Of a DNA stretch of 64,000 bases, positions 27,640-34,858 are shown piece by piece. The translations under genes and the position numbers were made by a program. Location of the stretch: assembly GCF_019977315.1 (NCBI RefSeq), contig NZ_AP024652.1, positions 3,596,001 to 3,660,000 of the forward strand. Direction: 5' to 3'. Under the pieces are notes generated by a model that was given only the letters and a program-made list of their open reading frames with translations, did no database searches and was not told where the DNA came from. Numbering within the stretch: position 1 is the first letter of the stretch; each line of letters begins with the position of its first letter. The DNA comes from Arthrobacter sp. StoSoilB22 (lineage in GTDB: Bacteria > Actinomycetota > Actinomycetes > Actinomycetales > Micrococcaceae).

Positions 27640-27649
27640 GCCAATTGGC
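27640..27649. promoter_or_regulatory. Candidate ArsR operator palindrome
   Basis: GCCAATTGGC is a perfect 10-bp palindrome, 25 bases upstream of the ArsR ATG and next to a TATATG-like -10 on the minus strand. It could be an autoregulatory site. Confidence 0.4.
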
Positions 27650-27694
27650 ATCCCTGTTTCGTGGCGCTACAGGCCCTAGCCAGACCGGCACCGC

Positions 27695-28921
27695 TCAGTC
27701 GAACCAGGGATCCAGGCCGTAGAGGGGGAAGATCTCCTTGCGCGTGGCAATAACGGTCCGGTCAACCTCATCCGCGGGATCGTAACCAACTTCCCAGGAG
27801 CGCCACCAGACGTCCACGTCATCGCCCATCGACTCCGGAGCCCACACGCCGTACGTTTCCTTCACGTAATTCCGCCACGCTTCCGGCACGGGTGTTTTCA
27901 GCGGCACCGGCCGTTGGGTCACCATGCCGATCAGATGGCTCCAGGATCGGGGCACAACGCCGGTGACGTCGTAGCCGCCTCCGCCGGTAGCGATCCAGCG
28001 GTTGTCGCAATAGCGGGCGGCGAGGCCGGCGACGGCGGAGGCCGCCTCACGCTGCCCATCAACGCTGAGGTTGAGGTGCGTCAGGGGGTCGTCCCGGTGG
28101 GAATCGCAGCCGTGCTGGCTGACGATGACTTCTGGTTGGAACGCCCCAACAAGCTGTGGCACCACCGCATGGAAAGCCCGGAGCCAGGCAGCGTCGCCGG
28201 TGAAGGCGGGAAGTGCCACGTTGACCGCTGTCCCAGGGGCATTTGGGCCTCCGGTTTCATTGGCAAAGCCGGTTCCCGGGAAAAGGGTGAGCCCGGTTTC
28301 GTGCAGGCTGATGGTCATCACGCGGGGGTCGTTCCAGAAAATGCTCTGCGTGCCGTCGCCGTGGTGGGCGTCGACGTCGATGCTCACCACCCGTTGCACG
28401 CCGCCGTCGAGCAGCCGTTGGATGGCCAGCGCGACGTCGTTGTAAACACAAAAGCCACTGGCCCGCTCGCGCGCTGCGTGGTGCATTCCGCCGCTGAAGT
28501 TCACAGCGCGCACGGCCTGGCCGCTAAGGATGGCCTCAGCCGCTACCAGTGAACCGCCCGCGAGGCGGGCACTGGCCTCGTGCATGCCAGCGAACGCGGG
28601 ATCGTCCTCCGTTCCCAGTCCGCGCTCCTCCTCAGGAGCGAGGGGATCAGCACTGACCCGGCGTACAGCCTCCACATATTCGCGGCTATGGACGGAAAAA
28701 AGTTCGACGTCGGTGGCCACCTTGGGTGCCTGAACGGCCACATGGTTGTGGTTGAACAGGCCCAGTGATTCGGCGAGCCGCGCTGTCAGCTCAAGCCGCT
28801 GCGGCGCCATGGGATGACCCGGACCAAAGTTGTAGGCAGTCATGGCTGCATCCCACACCACCGTCGTTGGCAGTGCGGAGCGCGTAATGCTGGAAGCTGT
28901 TGTTCCAAGCCTTGAGTTCAT
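27695..28921 (-). CDS. acuC: AcuC-type histone-deacetylase family protein
   Basis: A 408-residue zinc deacetylase-fold enzyme. Catalytic His pair in GGMHHAARERASGF, zinc ligands in VSIDVDAHHGDG and DSHRDDPLTHL, and the transition-state Tyr in TGGGGYD. AcuC proteins remove acetyl groups from lysines, in Bacillus notably from acetyl-CoA synthetase. An acs gene is present 28 kb away in this window, so a functional link is reasonable but not shown. It is monocistronic or follows nothing on its strand; the ATG at 28921 has no strong ribosome site. Confidence 0.88.
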   Translation of the reverse strand: MNSRLGTTASSITRSALPTTVVWDAAMTAYNFGPGHPMAPQRLELTARLAESLGLFNHNHVAVQAPKVATDVELFSVHSREYVEAVRRVSADPLAPEEERGLGTEDDPAFAGMHEASARLAGGSLVAAEAILSGQAVRAVNFSGGMHHAARERASGFCVYNDVALAIQRLLDGGVQRVVSIDVDAHHGDGTQSIFWNDPRVMTISLHETGLTLFPGTGFANETGGPNAPGTAVNVALPAFTGDAAWLRAFHAVVPQLVGAFQPEVIVSQHGCDSHRDDPLTHLNLSVDGQREAASAVAGLAARYCDNRWIATGGGGYDVTGVVPRSWSHLIGMVTQRPVPLKTPVPEAWRNYVKETYGVWAPESMGDDVDVWWRSWEVGYDPADEVDRTVIATRKEIFPLYGLDPWFD

Positions 28922-29023
28922 CCAGAACAGGCTACCTGAGCCCGGAGTACCCTTCCGCCCGGTTACGCCGCGGGAATAGTGGTTTACTACTCAGGAAAGC
29001 TTGTTCAACCGAGGAAGAGCGCC

Positions 29024-30457
29024 ATGTCTCAAAGCCAGTCGCGGTCCACGAGCCCGACCAACTGGCAACCCAACCAGCAGGAGCGGGAAGGTCTCTGGAT
29101 CTTCACGCGCGTGCGCGACTTCGTCGACAACATTGCCAACACCTCGCCCGCGCGTTTGGCGTTGACCGTCTTTGCCGTGGTGATCCTGGTTTTCACCGGG
29201 TTGTTGTCCTTGCCCGCCGCTTCAGCGGCCGGCACGGTCACGCCTCTGCACCAGTCCATGTTCACGGCGGTTTCCGCTGTCTGCGTCACCGGGCTCACTG
29301 TAGTTTCAACCGCCACTCACTGGACCTTCTTCGGTCAGCTGGTCATCCTGATCGGCATCTTCGTTGGTGGCCTCGGCACCTTGACGCTGGCCTCCCTGCT
29401 TGCCCTCATGGTCAGCAAACGGCTGGGCGTGCGCGGCAAGCTCATCGCACAGGAAGCCATGAACAACGCGGGCAGGCTCGGCGAGGTGGGTACCCTGCTC
29501 CGGATCGTCATCGTAACGTCAGTGGTGATTGAGGCCGTTCTGGCCATCGTGCTGATCCCCCGCTTCATGGTGCTTGGCGAGAGCTTCTGGCAATCGGTGT
29601 GGCACGGCGTTTTTTACTCGATTTCCGCGTTCAACAACGCTGGATTCACGCCGCACTCCGATGGCATCGTCCCTTACGAGACAGATCTTTGGATCCTCAT
29701 TCCGCTGATGCTGGGCGTCTTCCTCGGCAGCCTTGGCTTCCCCGTGGTGATGGTGCTGCAGCAGAACGGGCTCAACTGGAAGAAGTGGAACCTCCACACC
29801 AAGCTCACCATCCAGGTCTCCTTCATCCTGCTCGCGGCAGGCACGGTCCTGTGGGCGTTGATGGAGTGGGACAACGTACGGACCATCGGCCACATGAGCA
29901 TGGGCGACAAAGTGATCCATTCCTTGTTCGCCTCCGTGATGACCCGTTCCGGCGGCTTCAACCTGGTGGATCAAAACCACATGGAGTCCACCACCATGCT
30001 CCTCACCGATGCCCTCATGTTTGCCGGTGGCGGATCCGCGTCCACCGCAGGCGGCATCAAGGTGACAACCATCGCGGTGATGTTCCTGGCCATCATGGCT
30101 GAAGCGCGCGGCGACGCCGACGTTAAGGTCTACGGACGCACTATTCCCCAAGGAACCATGCGCGTGGCGATCTCCGTGATCGTGGCCGGAGCCACCCTGG
30201 TCTCAGTTGCCGCTTTCCTGTTGCTCTCCATCAGCGGCGCCTCCCTGGACAGGGTGCTCTTCGAATCCATATCCGCCTTCGCCACCGTGGGACTGAGCAC
30301 TAACCTCAGTGCCGAGCTGCCGCCGTCGGGCGTATATGTCCTGACCGCCCTCATGTTCGCAGGACGCGTAGGCACCGTAACCCTGGCGGCCGGGTTGGCC
30401 CTTCGCCAACGCAGCCAGCTGTACCACTACCCGGAAGAGAGGCCAATCATTGGCTAG
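29024..30457 (+). CDS. ktrB: K+ transporter membrane subunit (TrkH/KtrB family)
   Basis: A 477-residue channel-like K+ uptake protein. Four pore-loop repeats are visible: AVCVTGLTVVST, FNNAGFTPHSDG, TRSGGFNLVDQ and FATVGLSTNL, each with the Gly of the selectivity filter. The length and short loops favour KtrB over full TrkH. ATG 29024 has GAGGAAGAG upstream, so an in-frame start 15 codons earlier is rejected. Its stop overlaps the TTG start of the regulatory subunit. Confidence 0.9.
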   Translation: MSQSQSRSTSPTNWQPNQQEREGLWIFTRVRDFVDNIANTSPARLALTVFAVVILVFTGLLSLPAASAAGTVTPLHQSMFTAVSAVCVTGLTVVSTATHWTFFGQLVILIGIFVGGLGTLTLASLLALMVSKRLGVRGKLIAQEAMNNAGRLGEVGTLLRIVIVTSVVIEAVLAIVLIPRFMVLGESFWQSVWHGVFYSISAFNNAGFTPHSDGIVPYETDLWILIPLMLGVFLGSLGFPVVMVLQQNGLNWKKWNLHTKLTIQVSFILLAAGTVLWALMEWDNVRTIGHMSMGDKVIHSLFASVMTRSGGFNLVDQNHMESTTMLLTDALMFAGGGSASTAGGIKVTTIAVMFLAIMAEARGDADVKVYGRTIPQGTMRVAISVIVAGATLVSVAAFLLLSISGASLDRVLFESISAFATVGLSTNLSAELPPSGVYVLTALMFAGRVGTVTLAAGLALRQRSQLYHYPEERPIIG

Positions 30458-31136
30458 TAGCACAGGGGCAGCAAACCGCCCCGCCCACAACTCACCAGTG
30501 CTGGTCATTGGCCTCGGCCGTTTCGGCTCCGCCACCGCAGAGCAACTGGTCAAGCAGGGCCGTGAAGTCCTGGCTATTGAGCGTGACCGCACCCTCGTCC
30601 AGAAGTGGGCCCCTGTCCTCACTCACGTGGTGGAAGCCGACGCCACCAACATCGATGCGCTGCGCCAGTTGGGCGCCCAGGAATTCAGTTCGGCGGTGGT
30701 GGGTGTTGGTACGTCCATCGAGTCCTCGGTGCTCATCACCGTGAACTTGGTGGACCTGGGCATTCAACACCTGTGGGTCAAGGCCATCACGCCCTCGCAC
30801 GGCAAGATCCTCACCCGGATCGGCGCCAACCACGTGATCTACCCGGAGGCCGACGCCGGTGTCCGTGCAGCACACCTGGTGTCCGGCCGCATGCTGGACT
30901 TCATCGAGTTTGACGACGACTACGCAATCGTCAAGATGTACCCGCCCAAGGAGACCGTGGGCTTCACCTTGGAAGAATCCAAAGTCCGCTCGAAGTACGG
31001 CGTGACGATCGTAGGTGTAAAAACTCCGGGCGAGGACTTCACCTACGCCCGCCCGGAAACCAAGGTGTCCGGCCACGACATGTTGATCGTGTCCGGACAC
31101 GTGGACTTGCTGGAGCGCTTCGCGGCGCGGCCATAA
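30450..31136 (+). CDS. ktrA: K+ uptake regulatory subunit (TrkA/KtrA family)
   Basis: A 228-residue cytoplasmic RCK protein that gates the adjacent membrane subunit by nucleotide binding. It has an N-terminal Rossmann domain (VLVIGLGRFGSATAEQL, with VEADATNIDAL) and a C-terminal TrkA_C domain. It begins with TTG inside the last codons of ktrB (eight-base overlap, GAGAGG site upstream), so the two are coupled. A palindromic element serves as its probable terminator. Confidence 0.92.
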   Translation: MASSTGAANRPAHNSPVLVIGLGRFGSATAEQLVKQGREVLAIERDRTLVQKWAPVLTHVVEADATNIDALRQLGAQEFSSAVVGVGTSIESSVLITVNLVDLGIQHLWVKAITPSHGKILTRIGANHVIYPEADAGVRAAHLVSGRMLDFIEFDDDYAIVKMYPPKETVGFTLEESKVRSKYGVTIVGVKTPGEDFTYARPETKVSGHDMLIVSGHVDLLERFAARP

Positions 31137-31143
31137 TCCAGCT

Positions 31144-31206
31144 GGAGTTTTGGTACAGCTAACGCCCTTTAGACGCTCTTTTAGGGGCGTTATCTGTACA
31201 AAAAAT
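31144..31206. repeat. 62-bp palindromic element, copy B
   Basis: GGAGTTTTGGTACAGCTAAC and the mirrored GTTATCTGTACAAAAAATC flank CGCCC...GGGCG inner arms. The layout is that of copy A at 1458-1520, with base changes that mostly keep pairing. It lies between convergent ktrA and proC and ends in the proC TGA stop, exactly as copy A does with its neighbour. Confidence 0.78.
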
Positions 31207-32036
31207 CAGCCGAGCTGCTTGGTGATTTCAGCTGCACGGGCCGCTGCCGCGCGTGCACCGTCAGCGATGATCTTGGGGATGCCGCCGTCGTCGAAGGCCG
31301 CAATGGCGCGCTCGGTGGTGCCGTTGGGGCTGGTGACGGCGACCCTCAGCTGTGTGGGGTCCGCTCCCGGCTCAGCCAACATGAAACCCGCGCCTGCCAC
31401 CGTTTCGCGGGCGAGCATCACGGACAGTTCCTGGTCCAGGCCAAGTTCGACGCCGGCAGCAGCCATGGCCTCAGCCAGATAGAAAGCGTAGGCCGGCCCG
31501 GAGCCGCTGATAGCAGAGAGCGCATCCACTTGCTCTTCAGGAATCTCCACCACTGTTCCCGCCCCGGCGAACGCCGTCTTGGCCCTTTCGAGCTGCTCAG
31601 ATGTGCAATGGGTACCTGGGGAGACGGAGATGACCCCACGACCCAGCCGTGCGGGGGTGTTGGGCATGGTGCGGATCACCGGCTGCCCATCCGGCAATGC
31701 CGCTTCAAGCTGTTCGATGGAGACGGCAGCCGCGACGCTGACAACGATCGTGTCCTTCGCCAGCGCGGGGCCGATCTCCCGGGCCAGGTCAAGGATGCCC
31801 ACCGGCTTGACGCCCAGGATGACCATGCCCGAGCCCTTGGTGGCCAGCTTGTTGTTGTCCGGCTCTTCCTCGCCTGCAATGGCCATGACCCCGTGGCGCT
31901 GGGCCAATTCATCGGCGCGTTCTGCACGGCGCACGGTAGCGACGATGTCCGAAGGGTCCGTCCCGGCGGCGACAAGGCCTCCCAGAATTGCCTCGTTCAT
32001 GGATCCACAGCCAAGGAATGCGATTCGGTTGCTCAT
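31206..32036 (-). CDS. proC: Pyrroline-5-carboxylate reductase
   Basis: A 276-residue enzyme for the last step of proline synthesis. The N-terminal NADPH-binding loop is RIAFLGCGSMNEAILGGL; the middle has VIRTMPNTPARLGRG, and the dimerisation helices contain the family signature SAISGSGPAYAFYLAEAM. The length is standard. No neighbouring proline genes are present. Confidence 0.95.
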   Translation of the reverse strand: MSNRIAFLGCGSMNEAILGGLVAAGTDPSDIVATVRRAERADELAQRHGVMAIAGEEEPDNNKLATKGSGMVILGVKPVGILDLAREIGPALAKDTIVVSVAAAVSIEQLEAALPDGQPVIRTMPNTPARLGRGVISVSPGTHCTSEQLERAKTAFAGAGTVVEIPEEQVDALSAISGSGPAYAFYLAEAMAAAGVELGLDQELSVMLARETVAGAGFMLAEPGADPTQLRVAVTSPNGTTERAIAAFDDGGIPKIIADGARAAAARAAEITKQLG

Positions 32037-32133
32037 GGCTCCATCATTGCAGTTGGCCGTGGACGGGGTCTAACGAATGCCGGATTCCCAGCTTGCTCCC
32101 AAGGTTATTGCAGGCAGCACTCATGCTTGGTCC

Positions 32134-32149
32134 GTAACTTAGTAGTTAC
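32134..32149. promoter_or_regulatory. Orphan palindrome upstream of proC
   Basis: GTAACT and AGTTAC flank TAGT, a perfect 6-bp inverted repeat about 100 bases upstream of the proC ATG. It is in the only AT-rich patch of the 32037-32308 gap, which has no other gene I can support. Confidence 0.35.
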
Positions 32150-32275
32150 CTCATTGAGGGTGCGAGTGATGAAGGCGGGCATGGGGATGTCCGCCAGCAG
32201 CACCGGTGGCCGGGCGGGTTTTCCCCCATTTCCCGATTCGGCCGCCGGTGCTTTCGCTTTTAACACAGCGTTCCA

Positions 32276-32305
32276 GCGTCGGGCGCCGGGTCCAGCGCCC
32301 GACGC
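32276..32305 (-). terminator. Hairpin after the sugar isomerase-like gene
   Basis: GCGTCGGGCGC (32276-32286) pairs perfectly with GCGCCCGACGC (32295-32305) over an eight-base loop. It lies three bases past the stop at 32309 on the minus strand. There is no strong T tract. Confidence 0.7.
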
Positions 32306-32308
32306 CGG

Positions 32309-33142
32309 CTAGTTGTCTACGCTGCGCAGCGACGGCACGCTGAGGTGCTGCCGGGCGAAACGCAACGTTTCAGCCAGCATTTCCTCACGTTCCCCCGCAA
32401 CCTTGGCCTTGCGGGTGGAAATCTCCGCTACTACTACGCCGTCAAAACCGGTGGCGGCCAGGTGCTGCAAGGCATCGGCGCATTGTTGCGTTCCAGTGCC
32501 AGGCACCAGATGCTCGTCCTTGCCCGAACCCGAGCCATCGGTGAGATGGACGTGCCGGAGCTTGTTCCCGAGCGCTTTGATGGCTTCCAAACTGTTGGCC
32601 CCGGCAGTGGCAGCGTGCGAGAAGTCCCACGTGACGTCGTCGTAATCCTGGCCCAACGGGTCCCAGTGCGGTAGGTAGGCCACCGCCTCACGCCCACGGA
32701 CCCGCCACGGGTACATGTTCTCCACGGCGATCCGAACGCGGTACCTCGCAGCGATTTCACGCACGCCTTCTACGAAGTTCTCCGCGTAATTGGACTGCCA
32801 CCGGAACGGCGGGTGAACCACCACGGTGTCGCAGCCGACATCCGCGGCCATTTGGCAGGACTTTTCGATCTTGTTCCACGCCGTGCCCCAAACCTGCTGC
32901 GTCAACAGCAAAGTAGGCGCGTGGATGGAGACGATCTCCTGGTGGTACCGGTGGCTCAGCTGGATCAGGGCATCGGGGTTTTGGCTCACCGCATTGTTGG
33001 TGACCATCACCTCAACGCCCTCGTAGCCCAGATCCTGCGCCACGGCGAAGGCGTCATGGACGCTCAGGGGATACACGGACGCGCTGGACAGCGCCACGGG
33101 GATTTGGCGGGCATTCACTTCAGGTTCGACGTCGTTGCTCAT
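32309..33142 (-). CDS. Sugar phosphate isomerase/epimerase-like TIM barrel
   Basis: A 277-residue protein of the xylose isomerase-like/AP endonuclease 2 superfamily. Metal-site features include VSIHAPTLL, TVVVHPPF, RIAVENMYPW and HVHLTDGSGSGKDEH. The specific substrate is not evident. The ATG at 33142 lies one base after the Ppx stop, so the two are in one operon; this start is preferred to a 67-residue Arg-rich upstream extension that is read in an alternate frame of the ppx end. Confidence 0.8.
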   Translation of the reverse strand: MSNDVEPEVNARQIPVALSSASVYPLSVHDAFAVAQDLGYEGVEVMVTNNAVSQNPDALIQLSHRYHQEIVSIHAPTLLLTQQVWGTAWNKIEKSCQMAADVGCDTVVVHPPFRWQSNYAENFVEGVREIAARYRVRIAVENMYPWRVRGREAVAYLPHWDPLGQDYDDVTWDFSHAATAGANSLEAIKALGNKLRHVHLTDGSGSGKDEHLVPGTGTQQCADALQHLAATGFDGVVVAEISTRKAKVAGEREEMLAETLRFARQHLSVPSLRSVDN

Positions 33143-33143
33143 C

Positions 33144-34268
33144 TCAGGAGGCCAGCCCGCCTGCCACAGGGGCTGGGACCGGTGTTGGGGACGGTGTGTT
33201 GACAGGGACCGGGAATTCTTTGAACCCCGGGTGGGGTTCTTCATCTTTTTCAGGAGCCTTGCCGGCTTCCTTTGCTGCCTTCTTCTTTGACTTATCCTTC
33301 TTACGCTTCCCCACGTGCGGCGCCGGGTCCAATGCTTCCTCAAAGACCAACTGGTCCAGGCGGCGCAGGATCAGGCCCTCGCGGAGGGCCCAGGGGCAAA
33401 TTTCCATCTTGGGGAATTCGAAGAGTTCCAGCGCCGCTTCAGCCACCAAGGCTCCCGCCAGCAATTGACGGGCCCGGGCGTCGGAAACGCCGGGAAGGTA
33501 CAACCGGTCCTCCACTGTCATGGCCGAAATCCGTTGCGCCCACAGTCCCAGATCTGCTGCGTGGAGTTCGCGCTTAACGTACGGTCCTGCCCCGCTGGGG
33601 GCTGCACCGGCGATGCGCGCCAACGACCGGAACGTTTTGGACGTGCCAGCCACCAAGTTGGCCCGGCCCAGCTCGTGGAAGTCCCGGACCACGGGCTTCA
33701 ACGTGGACCGGATATACCGGCGCAGTTCCTTGACGCTCTTGGCAGTAGGCGGATCGTCGTGGAGCCAGTCCCGCGTCAAACGGCTGGCACCAAGGGGAAC
33801 TGACGTGGCGTGCTCAGGAAGTTCGTCCGTTCCATACGCCATTTCGAACGAGCCGCCCCCGATGTCCAGGTCAAGAATGGGACCTGCGCCCCATCCGTAC
33901 CAACGGCGTACGGCGAAGAACGTCATGGAGGCTTCTTCGCTGCCCGTAAGTTCCTGGAGGGTCACCGTGGTTTCGTGCTTGACCCGGGCCAGAACCTCGG
34001 GGCCATTGGTTGCTTCCCGAATGGCCGAGGTACAGAACGCAAGGAGGTCCTCGGCCTTATGCCTGGCCGCGAACTCCCAGGCCTCCAGGACGAATTCAAT
34101 GAGCTCGTGCTGTCCGGCGTCGTTGATGTTGCCGTCACCGTCGAGGTACTGCACCAGAGAAAGCGGGCGCTTGTGGGAAGCGAAAGCTACCGGACGCGCG
34201 CCAGGGTGAGCGTCCACCAGCAGTAGGTGGACGGTGTTGGACCCGATGTCGAGAACGCCAAGACGCAT
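33144..34268 (-). CDS. Ppx/GppA family phosphatase
   Basis: A 374-residue member of the exopolyphosphatase/guanosine pentaphosphatase family (ASKHA fold). The N-terminal phosphate loop is LGVLDIGSNTVHLLL, and LDLDIGGGSFEMAYG is the second nucleotide motif. It should hydrolyse polyphosphate or pppGpp. The C-terminus is an unusual Lys-rich then Pro-rich tail of some 60 residues. I take ATG 34268 as start because homology begins there; GTG 34283 is possible. It is upstream of the TIM-barrel gene in the same operon. Confidence 0.85.
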   Translation of the reverse strand: MRLGVLDIGSNTVHLLLVDAHPGARPVAFASHKRPLSLVQYLDGDGNINDAGQHELIEFVLEAWEFAARHKAEDLLAFCTSAIREATNGPEVLARVKHETTVTLQELTGSEEASMTFFAVRRWYGWGAGPILDLDIGGGSFEMAYGTDELPEHATSVPLGASRLTRDWLHDDPPTAKSVKELRRYIRSTLKPVVRDFHELGRANLVAGTSKTFRSLARIAGAAPSGAGPYVKRELHAADLGLWAQRISAMTVEDRLYLPGVSDARARQLLAGALVAEAALELFEFPKMEICPWALREGLILRRLDQLVFEEALDPAPHVGKRKKDKSKKKAAKEAGKAPEKDEEPHPGFKEFPVPVNTPSPTPVPAPVAGGLAS

Positions 34269-34357
34269 TCTGCCATTATTCACCGATTCGAAGCCTGCGA
34301 AGCAACTTAGCCAAGACGTTTCGCCGGTCGATTGGTTCCCGACAGCTTGGGCGGGCC

Positions 34358-34792
34358 CTATTCGGCGGGCTCCCCGGCTTCGTCGGCGCGCTTGAAGTCG
34401 CGGCGAATGTTGGCAATGCCCTCGGGATCGATTTCGAAGCCGAATTCGCTCCCGGGGTTGATGACCATGCCCAGTTCGTCCCCGATGTTGCCCAGGATGG
34501 CAGAGCCCATGGTGCCCAGAACGTGCGGGGCTGCCTCGAGGAAGCGGTCATCGACGCGGCTCGGGTGGCTGAAGACGGCCAAAACAGGCTGGCCGTCGGC
34601 GTTCGAGAGCACCAAGGGCTCCACCGATGAGTCCGGGCCGTCCACAGCTTCCGAGCTGACGAGGTAAACCTCGTTGTTCAGGAAAGCGAGGATGACGTCC
34701 ACCGGGTTAGCGTCCGGCTGTTCGGCCGAGGCCAGCTTGGCCTCGAGGTCGTTCAAGGGTTCACTATCCGGTGAAACGGTCTGTTCAGTCAT
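34358..34792 (-). CDS. SseB-like protein
   Basis: A 144-residue acidic cytoplasmic protein with no signal or membrane segment. The pattern of PVDVILAFLNNEVYLVSSE followed by LVLSNADGQPVLAVFSHPSRV matches the SseB N-terminal domain fold seen in many actinobacterial small proteins. Function is unknown. It lies between topA and ppx on the same strand, with gaps of 66 and 89 bases. Confidence 0.7.
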   Translation of the reverse strand: MTEQTVSPDSEPLNDLEAKLASAEQPDANPVDVILAFLNNEVYLVSSEAVDGPDSSVEPLVLSNADGQPVLAVFSHPSRVDDRFLEAAPHVLGTMGSAILGNIGDELGMVINPGSEFGFEIDPEGIANIRRDFKRADEAGEPAE

Positions 34793-34858
34793 GGTTCTAC
34801 TCGACCACGATGCCGGCCGGGACGCAATTCGTGAGTGCTGCCCCGGCCGTCATTCAAG

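Noticed and set aside
32037..32308. Expected small ribosome-associated or excisionase-like gene beside proC
   Set aside because: No short Lys/Arg-rich frame with a ribosome site is present in the gap.
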